Shown here: piece by piece, positions 25,120-34,685 of the stretch
Layout: each line of letters starts with the position of its first letter
How positions within the stretch are numbered: the first letter of the stretch is position 1
Origin: Pedobacter punctiformis
Lineage (GTDB): Bacteria > Bacteroidota > Bacteroidia > Sphingobacteriales > Sphingobacteriaceae
Assembly: GCF_027213715.1 (NCBI RefSeq)
Contig: NZ_JAPWGM010000002.1
Location: forward strand, 1-64,000
Direction of reading: 5' to 3'
Length of the DNA stretch: 64,000 nucleotides
The notes under the pieces: model-generated
The model's input: the letters and a program-made list of their open reading frames with translations, nothing else
The model's database searches: none
What the model was told of the DNA's origin: nothing
Position numbers and translations under genes: made by a program

Positions 25120-27210
25120 TTAAAAAAGTTCGTTGGTTCCCAGGTAATTATTAATCGACTTAATAATTTCCCTTCCATGATCTGTTGCATTTCCAATGCC
25201 AACGCCTTTTATAGCCGCCAATTGTTCCGTAGATTTTGGTAGTTTTTCTGCAATAAGCTGTAAAACCTGTTCGGAGAGTATGGTATGCTCAGCAACATTT
25301 CTTTTCTCACTAACTCCTTTTCTCCAGGACAGCAAATCGTGATAGAGTAGCGGGTTTATAATTTTTTTAGGTGCGTCTATTTTTTTAACAGCTTCAGTTT
25401 TCTGATCAATTTCTTTTATGCTGCCTGCATGATAGGCTTGCATATACGTAACCGGATTAAAATTATCCCATGAAATTTTAAATAATTCCAGTTTAATGTT
25501 TAAAGCATTAAAGCAATAATTCAACAGGTTTAAAATTTTCTCCGAATGTTCATCCCGGTAAATCTTCAGCTTATGAAATTCAATTATCTCCTTTAAAATA
25601 CCTTCAATTTTTGGAATAAAATAGGCAGATGCTTTTTTAAGGCGCTCCATAAATAAGTTTTCCGTTTTAAGATCATTAGTTTCCGGTATTTTAGAACGTT
25701 CCTGATTTTTAAACTGATTGGCGATTTTTATAATTTCTGTTTCTAATATTTTACTGCACTGATCCATTAATTTACGAAAAGCACTATTCTCTACCGTATG
25801 GTTAAAATTAGATAATTTAAGCTGCTGCCAATGATTTTGAATCATCTGAAAATCAAGCAGATCATCAATTAAACTCCATTCAAAGGCCATCCGGTAAAAA
25901 TCCAGTTGTTTATGATCTGGTTTTGTTTCGGTAGATTGCTTAGTAAACTTGATGACGCCTGAATCGGTAATGATATTTTCCATTTTAACAGGCGATTTTA
26001 ACACCAATCCTTCCAGGCTGCGACAGCGGCTTAAAGCAACATAAGCCTGGCCGTGGGTAAAAGAAGAACTTACATCAACAATCGCTTGCTCAAAGGTTAA
26101 GCCCTGACTTTTATGCACGGTGATGGCCCAGGCCAGTTTAAAAGGGTATTGAGAGAATGTACCTGTATTAACTTCGTTAATTTTATTTTCTTCCTGATTA
26201 AGGTTGTATTTAAGGTTTTGCCATTCTTCGGGTATCACTTCCAGCGCAGAACCATCATCTATAAACTGCACTTTAACCGAATCGCTGTTGATGGCTAAAA
26301 TCTTTGCAGCTTTACCATTATAAAATTGTTTTTTGCCTGATGAATCATTTTTAATAAACATCACCTGTGCACCAACTTTTAATTGTAGTATTTCATCAAC
26401 CGGGTAGGCATCTTTGGGGAAATCTCCTGAGATTACGGCCTGATGCAAGTATATTTCGCCTGCTAATTTTTCTAAACACTCCTGATTAATTTGCGTAACC
26501 AGATGATTGTGTGTTGTTAAGGTTACATATTCGTCTTTCCATACCTCATCTAAACCCGGATCGTAACGTTCGTTAAGCCGGTCCAGCAAAGCTGAACTAA
26601 GTGTGTTTTCTCTTATTCCATTTAAAATATCCAGAAAAACAGGATCAGACTGGCGATAAACTTTATCCAGCTGAAAAGTAGTCATGGAAATGGAGCGTAA
26701 TACCTGGCTGTCGAAAAAATATGGGCTTGGATAATAGGTTTTAAGGATATGCCAGGCATCATGAGCAATGGGAGAGAGTTGATAAAGATCGCCAATCATC
26801 AAAACCTGTACACCACCAAAAGGGCGTGATGAGGCTTTAACGGTACGCAGTGCATGATCAATAAAATCAATTAAATCTGCCCTAACCATACTGATCTCAT
26901 CAATAATAAGCAGATCCAGGCACCTCAACAATTTAATTTTATCTTCAGAATACCGTACCTCCTGAACAGATACCTCGCCTTGCTTTACCGGAATAAGTGG
27001 ACCAAATGGAATTTGAAAAAAGGAGTGGAGTGTTACTCCACCGGCATTAATTGCCGCCACTGCTGTAGGTGCAACAATAGCAAAGTTCTTTTCAGTGGTA
27101 TCTTTTATGTGTTTGAGCAGGGTTGTTTTTCCTGTTCCGGCCTTTCCTGTTAAGAAAACCGGTTGGTTGGTCAGTTTAAGAAAATCGAGTATGAGCTGAT
27201 TATCGTTCAA
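25120..27210 (-). CDS. PIF1-like AAA helicase with C-terminal HRDC domain
   Basis: 696 residues. Walker A GKAGTGKTT (residues 22-30), the PIF1 'APTAVAAINAGGVTLHSFF' motif (~47-66), Walker B LIIDEISMV (~101-109), the 'GDLYQLSP' motif and, near residue 365, AITVHKSQGLTFEQAIVD and YVALSRCRSLEGLVL as in UvrD/RecD-like PIF1 helicases. The C-terminal ~75 residues carry an HRDC-like helical domain (EHTILSEQVLQLIAEKLPKS, IKGVGIGNATDHGREII). Family knowledge: PIF1-type helicases unwind structured DNA such as G-quadruplexes and forks. Start is TTG 27210; no in-frame ATG precedes the conserved motif. Confidence 0.88.
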   Translation of the reverse strand: MNDNQLILDFLKLTNQPVFLTGKAGTGKTTLLKHIKDTTEKNFAIVAPTAVAAINAGGVTLHSFFQIPFGPLIPVKQGEVSVQEVRYSEDKIKLLRCLDLLIIDEISMVRADLIDFIDHALRTVKASSRPFGGVQVLMIGDLYQLSPIAHDAWHILKTYYPSPYFFDSQVLRSISMTTFQLDKVYRQSDPVFLDILNGIRENTLSSALLDRLNERYDPGLDEVWKDEYVTLTTHNHLVTQINQECLEKLAGEIYLHQAVISGDFPKDAYPVDEILQLKVGAQVMFIKNDSSGKKQFYNGKAAKILAINSDSVKVQFIDDGSALEVIPEEWQNLKYNLNQEENKINEVNTGTFSQYPFKLAWAITVHKSQGLTFEQAIVDVSSSFTHGQAYVALSRCRSLEGLVLKSPVKMENIITDSGVIKFTKQSTETKPDHKQLDFYRMAFEWSLIDDLLDFQMIQNHWQQLKLSNFNHTVENSAFRKLMDQCSKILETEIIKIANQFKNQERSKIPETNDLKTENLFMERLKKASAYFIPKIEGILKEIIEFHKLKIYRDEHSEKILNLLNYCFNALNIKLELFKISWDNFNPVTYMQAYHAGSIKEIDQKTEAVKKIDAPKKIINPLLYHDLLSWRKGVSEKRNVAEHTILSEQVLQLIAEKLPKSTEQLAAIKGVGIGNATDHGREIIKSINNYLGTNELF

Positions 27211-27464
27211 TGTATTGCATTTATCACCCCGCTATTATAAAGCAGGACTTATTTATGATTAGCCAAATATTTTAGGCAGTTGTTTGCTGTTTTTGCAAAG
27301 ATGCCCGAAAATTTTTAATCAGCATCATTTAAACGGTGATTTTTTGCTGATTGTATTTTGGCTAAAAATACAATCATTTTTTGTTTTTACACTAAAAATA
27401 TTAGTATATATTTGTTTCTGTTTATTAATAATTGTTTTACCTAAAATAATGTGTTTATCCGCAC

Positions 27465-28157
27465 ATGAAGTTTAAAGATTCTGAATCATTGTCAATACAG
27501 CAGTATAGCTTTAATGAAGAGCCGGATCAAATTGAGGTTAAACCAGCAAAGGTTAAAGAATACTATGCTAGAGAAACGCCCTGGCACCGAAACTGGAAAC
27601 TGGCTTTCCCTGAAAACTGCCGGGAGATTGGTTTTTATGATGATAAGCTGGGAGAAATTCATCGGGCAGACGTGCATACACCTTCAGGCTTTACAATCGA
27701 ATTCCAAAATTCGCCCATTACCCTGGCCGAGCTCAGCAGCCGGGAAGCTTTTTATCCTAAATTGATTTGGGTGTTAAACGGCAAAAAGTTTAAGGGCTTC
27801 AGGATATTAAAAAACCTGCCGGATGTAGATGATCCTGCTTTAGAAAATTATGAATTCTGTCATACAGATCATCTTTCTATGATTCGGAAAACTGAAATTT
27901 TAAATGGATTAACAAAACCGAAGGTTTTAAACTTTTACCATCCTGAATTAAAAAAAGTAGCCATAACCAGCCATTACTATTCCTATTGCTGGAAACAACC
28001 ACATGCAGTATGGTTTATGGCTAAAGCACCTATTATTGTTGATTTGGGTGGCCATTTTTTGTACGAACTTAAAAAAAGAAAGCAGGCATCAGGCGATTAT
28101 ACCTATTTGAAATTAATCACCCGGAAATCATTTATCGAACAATATTTAAATGTTTAA
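27465..28157 (+). CDS. CoiA-like competence-associated nuclease-fold protein
   Basis: 230 residues. Residues ~65-95 contain EIHRADVHTPSGFTIEFQNSP followed by SREAFYPKLIWVLNG, matching the CoiA-like nuclease core. Asp69, Glu79 and Gln81 would be the PD-(D/E)XK-type catalytic set (D...ExQ). In CoiA the domain supports DNA processing during natural transformation; in Bacteroidota it occurs widely as a stand-alone gene. There is no N-terminal zinc finger as in full-length CoiA. It is divergent from the PIF1 helicase gene with a 254-bp gap, which suggests a DNA-repair or uptake context but proves nothing. Confidence 0.7.
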   Translation: MKFKDSESLSIQQYSFNEEPDQIEVKPAKVKEYYARETPWHRNWKLAFPENCREIGFYDDKLGEIHRADVHTPSGFTIEFQNSPITLAELSSREAFYPKLIWVLNGKKFKGFRILKNLPDVDDPALENYEFCHTDHLSMIRKTEILNGLTKPKVLNFYHPELKKVAITSHYYSYCWKQPHAVWFMAKAPIIVDLGGHFLYELKKRKQASGDYTYLKLITRKSFIEQYLNV

Positions 28158-28264
28158 AACTAAAGAGGGCTTTAGTTTATTAAAACGCATAATTAAGATT
28201 TACAGCCTAAACTTTTGCTCCTGGTATAAATTATAGCTTGTTATTAATACCTTTGAAATTCAAT

Positions 28265-28645
28265 ATGAATACAACCAATTGTGCCTGTTGCTCCGGATTA
28301 AGTTATGCAGATTGTTGCAAACCTTTTCACCAAAATAAGGCCATTCCTGCAAGTGCTGAAGCATTAATGCGTTCACGATATTGTGCCTATGCTTTGCATT
28401 TGATAGATTACCTGGTCGAAACTACCCATAAAAGTCAGCGGCATCTGCATGCTAAAAAAGCCGTCCAAAACTGGGCTGTTGCCAACATCTGGTTAAAGCT
28501 CGAGATTTGTGAAGCGATGGGTGAGGTTGTAGAATTTAAAGCTTATTATCAAAATGGTTCACAATTGCATATTCATCACGAACGGTCAACCTTTAAGCTT
28601 GAACATGGGAAATGGTATTATTTAAGCGGGCAATTTTTTGATTAG
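28265..28645 (+). CDS. YchJ-family (UPF0225) protein with SEC-C-type metal motif
   Basis: 126 residues from ATG 28265 (a TTG 27 bases upstream would add nine hydrophobic residues that the family lacks). The N-terminus has a Cys cluster (CACCSGLSYADCCKPFH) typical of the SEC-C-like zinc motif of YchJ, then ALMRSRYCAYALHLIDYLVETTH, which is the diagnostic YchJ signature, and an NTF2-like domain ending HGKWYYLSGQF. Family role is not firmly known. Single gene. Confidence 0.85.
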   Translation: MNTTNCACCSGLSYADCCKPFHQNKAIPASAEALMRSRYCAYALHLIDYLVETTHKSQRHLHAKKAVQNWAVANIWLKLEICEAMGEVVEFKAYYQNGSQLHIHHERSTFKLEHGKWYYLSGQFFD

Positions 28646-28739
28646 TTTCTGTTTCCATTTTTAGCCTGCCTGACGGATTCATTATTCATTTAAATTAAAA
28701 TGATAAATGTGTTGAAAGCTGGTTATAGTTTTAATCTTT

Positions 28740-29030
28740 TCAATTTGCAGGGTGAGAAAGATGATTTTCAATTTCACCGGCAATCTGATTAATTTCCAGG
28801 GTATTTAAATGTAATTCCGGCCAGTCTTGTCTGCCGTGTTGATAATCAAAAGGAGGTAGGTCTCCAGGTAAAATGTCTTCTTCTGGTACAAGCTCCCAGT
28901 CATTTCCAAGATTACGGATAGCACCAATTATGCCGCCAAAATAGATGATTTTATAGTAATCTTCTTCTGGCAATATAGTTAAGGTCAAATGGTGTTGACT
29001 ATGAACAATATGGATATTAAAAGGGTGCAT
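28740..29030 (-). CDS. Hypothetical protein, 96 residues
   Basis: The ATG at 29030 is preferred over a TTG at 29075. The sequence has beta-rich N-terminal strands (MHPFNIHIVHSQHHLTLTIL) and an acidic middle (WELVPEEDILPGDLPPFDY), ending in a helix (NTLEINQIAGEIENHL). No signal or membrane segment. Not recognised; small conserved-looking acidic protein. It is convergent with ychJ. Confidence 0.5.
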   Translation of the reverse strand: MHPFNIHIVHSQHHLTLTILPEEDYYKIIYFGGIIGAIRNLGNDWELVPEEDILPGDLPPFDYQHGRQDWPELHLNTLEINQIAGEIENHLSHPAN

Positions 29031-29145
29031 ATTGGTGTAACAGTTTTGGTTGATTATGGTTTTTAAAATGTTCAATTATTATAAAATAATCAAAAATTTA
29101 ATACTCTAGAATTTTAGTCGTAATTATGCATAAAAATAATATGCA

Positions 29146-29736
29146 TTGAAAAAACACATCAGGAGGCAATACCGCAAGGCCAAATACATATTTTATAAAG
29201 AAACATTAATCGATTTCAGGGAGCATTTCTGGACTTTTGTTGGTTCATTTTTGGGCATCGGAATTATCGGGTTTCTTAATAGTAAATATTTCACCGCTTA
29301 TGAAAATCTTTTTCTAATTGGTTCTTTTGGTGCATCTTCAGTACTTATTTATGGTTTAATTAACAGTCCGCTGGCACAACCCCGGAACGTAATTGGTGGT
29401 CATGTTGTTTCTGCTCTGGTAGGGGTAACTATCTATAAACTCATTCCCGGAGAACTTTGGCTAAGTTCAGCTTTGTCTGTTTCGTTGTCCATTGTTTTTA
29501 TGCAAATTACCAAAACGCTCCATCCGCCAGGTGGTGCAACCGCTTTAATTGCCAATTTAAGTTCGCCTAAAATACAGGCGCTAGGTTATATGTACGTATT
29601 GAGCCCGGTTTTATCCGGCGTAATTATTTTAGTATTAGTTGCTATACTTTGCAATAATGCCACTTCGCACCGAAGTTACCCTAAAAATAAAGAATGGTAT
29701 AAAATCTGGAAACGCAGGTACAGAAAAAGTATTTAA
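29146..29736 (+). CDS. HPP-family membrane protein
   Basis: 196 residues from TTG 29146; the nearest upstream ATG is out of frame and runs straight into a stop. Four to five membrane helices (FVGSFLGIGIIGFLN, LFLIGSFGASSVLIYGLI, VSALVGVTIYKLI, VLSGVIILVLVAIL). Diagnostic motifs are SFGASSVLIYG with SPLAQPRNVIGGH and, at 126-133, LHPPGGATA. Family knowledge: HPP proteins are proposed nitrite or anion transporters in some bacteria and chloroplasts; the role in heterotrophs is unproved. Single gene with a basic C-terminal tail (KIWKRRYRKS). Confidence 0.85.
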   Translation: MKKHIRRQYRKAKYIFYKETLIDFREHFWTFVGSFLGIGIIGFLNSKYFTAYENLFLIGSFGASSVLIYGLINSPLAQPRNVIGGHVVSALVGVTIYKLIPGELWLSSALSVSLSIVFMQITKTLHPPGGATALIANLSSPKIQALGYMYVLSPVLSGVIILVLVAILCNNATSHRSYPKNKEWYKIWKRRYRKSI

Positions 29737-29828
29737 TTACTTGTAATCAATACTTCAAGCTGAGTAATTAAATATTCAGAACTATAATTTTGTTTGGTAA
29801 ACCAAGGGTTGAATTTCTTTTGAAAGTT

Positions 29829-29889
29829 AGTCCCGCTTTATGCTATATCCCCGAAGAAAAATCGGGGGATACCGCTTCAATCAGGTTTA
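29829..29889 (+). repeat. Dispersed intergenic repeat family 1, copy A
   Basis: AGTCCCGCTTTATGCTATAT, then a hairpin CCCCGA-GAAAAA-TCGGGG, then ATACCGCTTCAATCAGGTTTA. The same core recurs at 36910-36973, 37091-37151, 52200-52270, 57281-57340 and 57401-57463 in both orientations. It lies in the 281-bp gap after the HPP gene; the rest of that gap holds no gene I can see. Confidence 0.75.
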
Positions 29890-30017
29890 GTTAACACACA
29901 GCAGCATAAAATACCTAAGGCAATCAGTTTTGTGTTTGTATGGTAGATCTTTCAACAAGCCCGGGATGACACTAAGCTTAGAAAGATTTAGATAACGCAA
30001 TTACCTTATTTAATCAA

Positions 30018-31760
30018 TTATCTTCTTTCGCCAATTTGCTGACGCCACATAGAATAATATAAACCCTGTTGTTTCAGCAATTCATCATGCGATCCCGTTT
30101 CAGAAATTTTTCCTTTCTCCAGCACATAAATCGTATCTGCATGCATAATAGTCGAAAGTCTGTGCGCAATCAGGATGGTCATTTGTTCCCTTCGGTTAGA
30201 AATTTCGCGGATGGTACCTGTAATTTCTTCTTCAGTTAAAGAATCCAGGGCAGAAGTAGCTTCATCAAAAATAAGTAAACGAGGTTGCCTTAATAATGCC
30301 CGGGCAATGGATAATCTTTGTTTTTCACCTCCGGAAAGTTTCATGCCGTTTTCGCCCAAAATTGTATTGATGCCATGCGAAGCTTTTGCAATTAAACCTG
30401 TAGCCGAAGCTTTTCTCAAAGCCTCATTAATTTCTTCATCAGTAGCTGCAGGATTTACAAAAAGCATATTATCCTTAATGGTGCCTGCATAAAGCTGTGT
30501 ATCCTGGGTAACGAAGCCAATTTGCCGCCTCAAAGGATTATACCTGATTTTTACTGAACTTACCGCATTAAAGCAAATTTCGCCGCTAACAGGCACATAC
30601 AAGCCAACCAGCAATTTAACTAAAGTTGATTTGCCTGATCCGGAAGGGCCAACGAAAGCAACTGTTTGTCCGGTTTTAATCTCAAAAGAAATATTATCAA
30701 TTGCATTGTAACCCGCGGTTTGATGTTTGAAAACGACCTGATCAAATCTCAAATCTTCCAGTTCGCCAATTTCAACAGAGTGATCGGGGCGTTGCTCAAC
30801 TGGCTTATTCATCAACCTGTCAAAGTTATTTAATGAAGCATCGGCCTCACGGTAAAGAATAATCATATTCCCTAAATCCTGCAAAGGTGTAAATATTGCA
30901 GTAGATATAAATTGCATAGCAATTAGCTCTCCTGTACTTAAAACTTTCCTGAAAATTAACCAAAGTAAAATAAATAATACCGATTGTTTAAGCAGATTAA
31001 GCATGTTACCCTGAAGAAAGGAGAGGGTGCTTACCTTTTTTGCTTTCAGCATTTCAAGGTCAAATATTTTAAGGGTTTGTTTATTTAATCGCCGGATTTC
31101 TGAAAAAGTTAAACCAAGACTTTTAACCAGTTCTATATTACGCAGACTCTCAGTAATAACACCAGCCTGAGCATCTGTTTGCCGGTTTATAGAGCGTTGA
31201 ATGGCTTTTATTTTCTTGGAAACAAGACCCGTTAAAGAGCCTAACAATAAAACACCAACAAAAAACACGGGAACTAACAACCAGTTTTTATTCAAACTGT
31301 ACCAAAGCAGAAAACCAACACCAACCAGCGAAGAAAACAGTACGTTGATAAAAGAATTGATGAAGCGTTCGGCATCGGTTTTTACCTTTTGCAATACCGC
31401 CAGGGTTGTACCGCTTCTGCTTTCTTCAAATTCCTGAAAAGACAGCCTTAAGGTTTGTTTAAGACCATCGTTAAAAATATTCATACCAAATTTTGCAACC
31501 GTTTGTCTCGTTATATATTCCTGAAAAGATTTTAACAATTTGGCTAGTACTGCGATACCCAAAGCAAGTAAAAGCCAAGAAAGCACTTCACGAATAAGTC
31601 CGTTTTCACTTAAATTATTTTTATTGGTTGCATATTGGTCAATAATTTTCCCGAAAATAACCGGATCGAGCAGGTTGAGTAACTGTGAAGCTGCAGCTAA
31701 CAATAAAGATAAAAAAATTAGTACCCGGTGGGGTTTAAGATACTTCCACAATATTTTCAT
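30018..31760 (-). CDS. ABC exporter, fused membrane and ATPase domains (MsbA/multidrug type)
   Basis: 580 residues. A six-helix ABC-exporter membrane domain (~1-310; SLLLAAASQLLNLLDPVIFGKIID near the start) and an ATPase domain with Walker A VGPSGSGKST, Q-loop, signature LSGGEKQR, Walker B LLIFDEATS and H-loop IAHRLST. There is no peptidase domain, unlike the exporter at 7619-9880. Family knowledge: homodimeric export of lipids or drugs. Substrate unknown. Downstream of a methyltransferase on the same strand, but 59 bp separate them and no functional link is evident. Confidence 0.9.
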   Translation of the reverse strand: MKILWKYLKPHRVLIFLSLLLAAASQLLNLLDPVIFGKIIDQYATNKNNLSENGLIREVLSWLLLALGIAVLAKLLKSFQEYITRQTVAKFGMNIFNDGLKQTLRLSFQEFEESRSGTTLAVLQKVKTDAERFINSFINVLFSSLVGVGFLLWYSLNKNWLLVPVFFVGVLLLGSLTGLVSKKIKAIQRSINRQTDAQAGVITESLRNIELVKSLGLTFSEIRRLNKQTLKIFDLEMLKAKKVSTLSFLQGNMLNLLKQSVLFILLWLIFRKVLSTGELIAMQFISTAIFTPLQDLGNMIILYREADASLNNFDRLMNKPVEQRPDHSVEIGELEDLRFDQVVFKHQTAGYNAIDNISFEIKTGQTVAFVGPSGSGKSTLVKLLVGLYVPVSGEICFNAVSSVKIRYNPLRRQIGFVTQDTQLYAGTIKDNMLFVNPAATDEEINEALRKASATGLIAKASHGINTILGENGMKLSGGEKQRLSIARALLRQPRLLIFDEATSALDSLTEEEITGTIREISNRREQMTILIAHRLSTIMHADTIYVLEKGKISETGSHDELLKQQGLYYSMWRQQIGERR

Positions 31761-31819
31761 TAAGATAGGCTATTTTTAAAGGTAAGAAATTATAGGGAAG
31801 GAACGGATACTAAAATCTG

Positions 31820-32575
31820 TCAGGAAATTTGTGCCAGGTATAACCTGGTTTCGTATTCCATTTTTACCTGTCCATTATGTTCATGCTGATCAAATAATAT
31901 TTCTAATTCTTCAATCATCGAATCGTAATCCGGATGATCGAATAACGGAACAGTTGAAAAAGACAACAAATAGCCTTTTAAAGATGTTTTATCTAAATTT
32001 TGACTATGATAAAGATTTTGAATGGTAAGTTCGTGTGGCTTAAAAAAGTCCTGAATATTTTCCAGATTAGCACGGTGTGGATGAACTACATCCGGTGCAT
32101 ATTTAGCTTTCAAAGCCTGATATTCTTTTAAAAAATCAGTTCTGTCTTGTAAAATATTCCAGATTAAAAGTACATGCGCCCCGGGTTTTGCAATGCGGTA
32201 AAACTCTTCTTTAACCCTTGGAATATCAAACCAGTGAAATGATTGGGCTGCAGTAATTAAGTCGATACTTTGATTGTCTAAACCCGTTTCTTCTGCTGTA
32301 CCGTCTACACTTTCAAAATAATCATAATGACTTAACCTGTTTTCAGCATGCAGCCTCATATCTTCATTGGGTTCAATACCCTTTAATGCATAACCATGTT
32401 TTAACAGCAATGCAGAAAAAATGCCTGTACCCGAACCGATATCGGCAATTTTAGAGTCCTTATTTAGTCCAATAGTTTGTTCTAAGTACGTTACAACAGC
32501 CTCAGGATAAGAAGGGCGGTATTTTTGATAATCATTTGAACGCTTAGAAAATCTGGTTGTTGAAGACAAATTCAT
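31820..32575 (-). CDS. SAM-dependent class I methyltransferase
   Basis: 251 residues. Motif I IADIGSGTGIFSALLLK (residues ~41-57), followed by KGIEPNEDMRLHAE (motif II) and IDLITAAQSFHWFD (motif post-I, typical of methyltransferase domain 11/25 proteins). N-terminal FSKRSNDYQKYRPSYPEAV is characteristic of the YcgJ/SmtA-like small-molecule methyltransferase group. Substrate cannot be inferred from sequence. It precedes the ABC exporter in the same direction. Confidence 0.85.
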   Translation of the reverse strand: MNLSSTTRFSKRSNDYQKYRPSYPEAVVTYLEQTIGLNKDSKIADIGSGTGIFSALLLKHGYALKGIEPNEDMRLHAENRLSHYDYFESVDGTAEETGLDNQSIDLITAAQSFHWFDIPRVKEEFYRIAKPGAHVLLIWNILQDRTDFLKEYQALKAKYAPDVVHPHRANLENIQDFFKPHELTIQNLYHSQNLDKTSLKGYLLSFSTVPLFDHPDYDSMIEELEILFDQHEHNGQVKMEYETRLYLAQIS

Positions 32576-32684
32576 GATCTAAAAATAAGCTTTGATAAAG
32601 CACAAGTTTAACCATAAAAGATGCACAAATGTTTTTCGTAACCCTAATTTTATATTCTTGTTACATATTCTTTACATAACCCCG

Positions 32685-33359
32685 TTACAATGCTTCCAGA
32701 TTGGAATCTGATACCGTATTGGCAATATAAGCCTTCTTATTTTTAAAATAAAAGTAGCAAAGCGGAAATAAGCATATTAATCCCAATAAAAATCCACCTA
32801 AAGTATCTGTAAACCAATGCGCACCTAAATAAATCCGGGAAATAGCGATGGTTATAATTAAAAAACCGGAAATATAAGTAAGAATTAATCGGGTTGCCTT
32901 AGGGATATTATTTAAGGTATTCATTAAGATAATTAAGAAACCAAAAAATAAGACATAAGAAAGTACATGTCCACTAGGATAACTCTGAAACCGGTTTACT
33001 TCAACCAATCTGACATAGAAAGCGGTAGGCCTTGGCCGGTTAATCATGTTTTTTATACCTAAAATAATTAAACCTGAAAATAATATAAGGGCAATATAAA
33101 GGGCTTCTCTTTTATACTTTTTAAAGTAAAATATGCCTGCTACGACTAAAACTGATACTAAAGAAAAAGGAATTTCACCAAAAATACTGATGGCCAGCAT
33201 CACTTTATCTAAAAAATCTGAATGATATTTTTGAATAAATACGGAAATATCAATATCAAATAAAAGTATTGGGTGATGGGCAATAAAGATGCTGAGCAAG
33301 GTAAAAGCGACGATCAGCAAAATTAATATGGCAATTAAAGTATTCCTTTTTAACAGCAT
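32685..33359 (-). CDS. PAP2-family phosphatase (undecaprenyl-pyrophosphate phosphatase-like), membrane
   Basis: 224 residues with five to six membrane helices. The three PAP2 motifs are complete: KNMINRPRP (motif 1), SYPSGHVLS (motif 2) and SRIYLGAHWFTD (motif 3). Family knowledge: lipid phosphate phosphatases such as PgpB dephosphorylate undecaprenyl-PP or phosphatidic acid in the periplasmic leaflet. Lone gene, 109 bp upstream of the methyltransferase start. Confidence 0.9.
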   Translation of the reverse strand: MLLKRNTLIAILILLIVAFTLLSIFIAHHPILLFDIDISVFIQKYHSDFLDKVMLAISIFGEIPFSLVSVLVVAGIFYFKKYKREALYIALILFSGLIILGIKNMINRPRPTAFYVRLVEVNRFQSYPSGHVLSYVLFFGFLIILMNTLNNIPKATRLILTYISGFLIITIAISRIYLGAHWFTDTLGGFLLGLICLFPLCYFYFKNKKAYIANTVSDSNLEAL

Positions 33360-33602
33360 TGATGTTATTCTTTAAGAGGATCAAAAAATCAAAGCTATAA
33401 ATTTTACGGTTTGTTTAAATTTTTTAATGTGTTTAAACATGCAATTTTCCCGGAATTTTCGTCTGTTTAAAAATATTTAATAACGGGTAATCTGTTATCT
33501 GTCAAGGATTTTATGTCATCTGTTTAAAGTATTAAGCAACCCGAATTAAAAATATTGATTTTAGCCGCGAAAATTATTCATTATCATCCCTAAAAATGAA
33601 TC

Positions 33603-33815
33603 ATGCCAAAAGGAATTATAAAGTGGTATAACCCAAACAGAGGATTTGGATTTATCAGTTCAGAAAATGGAAGCGAAGCAATTTTTGCCGATTGCGAGAA
33701 AATTATCCACGGAGACCCCAAAGAATTAAAAGAAGGAATTAAGGTAGATTATCAGATTTTATCCGGTAAAACGGGTAAACAGGCAATTAATATAAAAATT
33801 TTATCATCCAATTAA
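33603..33815 (+). CDS. Cold-shock-domain protein
   Basis: 70 residues, one cold-shock OB fold. RNP1 is KWYNPNRGFGFIS (usual KWFNxxKGFGFI) and the RNP2 region reads EAIFADCEKI instead of the usual DVFVHxSAI, so the His and some aromatic RNA-contact residues are replaced. This is the divergent CSP type common in Bacteroidota. It likely binds single-stranded RNA or DNA; cold induction is assumed, not shown. The 243-bp gap before it may hold a long structured leader, as cold-shock genes often have. Confidence 0.88.
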   Translation: MPKGIIKWYNPNRGFGFISSENGSEAIFADCEKIIHGDPKELKEGIKVDYQILSGKTGKQAINIKILSSN

Positions 33816-34020
33816 TCCGGAGTTTTTGATTTAAAATTTATTTTGATCGGGTGTCTGTTTCATGGATATAAAACAGGCAGGGAGTGATTATGCTCAAAAA
33901 TTTCGTCCCGGTAAAACATACATATAACACGGATTTTATACAATTGGTATAAAGGATTAGCAGAATTGAAAAGCATTTCTAATCTTCAAATGGATAATAA
34001 GGATATCTAATGCTTTGGAC

Positions 34021-34049
34021 AGTCGGTAGGTTTCCATCACCTGCCGACT
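34021..34049 (+). other. Stable hairpin in a gene-free gap (1)
   Basis: AGTCGGTAGGT pairs with ACCTGCCGACT (11 bp, one G-U) around TTCCATC. It lies in the 33816-34312 gap, which has no gene I can support. No T-run follows, so it is not a terminator. Could be part of an unannotated small RNA. Confidence 0.35.
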
Positions 34050-34143
34050 AACCAGGGCTAATACAGGCCAACCTCCATTTTTTTAACATCATACCTTCCG
34101 AGGAACATTCCCTTAAATTTAGCGCTCTCTTTCCAACCAAAAA

Positions 34144-34170
34144 CTGCCCTCCTAAACTAAGGATGGGCAG
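34144..34170 (+). other. Stable hairpin in a gene-free gap (2)
   Basis: CTGCCCTCCT pairs with AGGA-T-GGGCAG (one bulged T) around AAACTA. It is the second strong GC-rich stem in an otherwise AT-rich 497-bp gap, 95 bp downstream of the first, and again lacks a T-run. Confidence 0.35.
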
Positions 34171-34312
34171 GGGATGGTTATTTCAATAAAACACCCGGAC
34201 TGGTAGTTTTAAACTTGCAGATGAAAAATCAATCTTAAAAAAATGAAGTTAATGTAATTAAAGAAAGCCCTTAAATAATTTAAAGGTTGTTGATTCTAAA
34301 ATGGAATTACTT

Positions 34313-34663
34313 CTACTTAACCGTAATTTGCTTTGGATCGGTTACCACAATTTGAGTCTTACCCTTAAACTCTGTAATAATTCCGCTTACACACAGGTTG
34401 TTGCCTAAAAACATACTTGCAGGTTCTGATGGGAATTTATTCTTGTCTTCTTTATTGATTACGATGGTAAGAAGTTCTTTTGGAAAAGCGCCTCCAAGAT
34501 TGATCAGACTTACTTTGTCTAAAGCCTTTGTACTGTAAACAGAATCGCAAATGGTTACTGTTTTTCCAATGTATTGTCCGGCATCTTTAGATAAAATTAA
34601 GGTCTGTCCTTTTGCAAAATAAGATGCAGAAATAACAAATAATAGAAGAGATAGCTTTTTCAT
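34313..34663 (-). CDS. Small exported OB-fold-like protein, unknown function
   Basis: ATG 34663 is preferred over 34696: it begins directly with a signal peptide (MKKLSLLLFVISASYFAKGQ), and a perfect -7 box (TATTTTTG, minus strand) lies at 34686-34693, inside the longer reading. The mature ~95 residues are strand-rich (AGQYIGKTVTICDSVYS, LTIVINKEDKNKF, LCVSGIITEFKGKTQIVV) and end with DPKQITVK. That is the five-strand barrel arrangement of exported OB-fold proteins. Single gene, function unknown. Confidence 0.65.
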   Translation of the reverse strand: MKKLSLLLFVISASYFAKGQTLILSKDAGQYIGKTVTICDSVYSTKALDKVSLINLGGAFPKELLTIVINKEDKNKFPSEPASMFLGNNLCVSGIITEFKGKTQIVVTDPKQITVK

Positions 34664-34685
34664 AACAGATGGGATGAGGTGAGTG

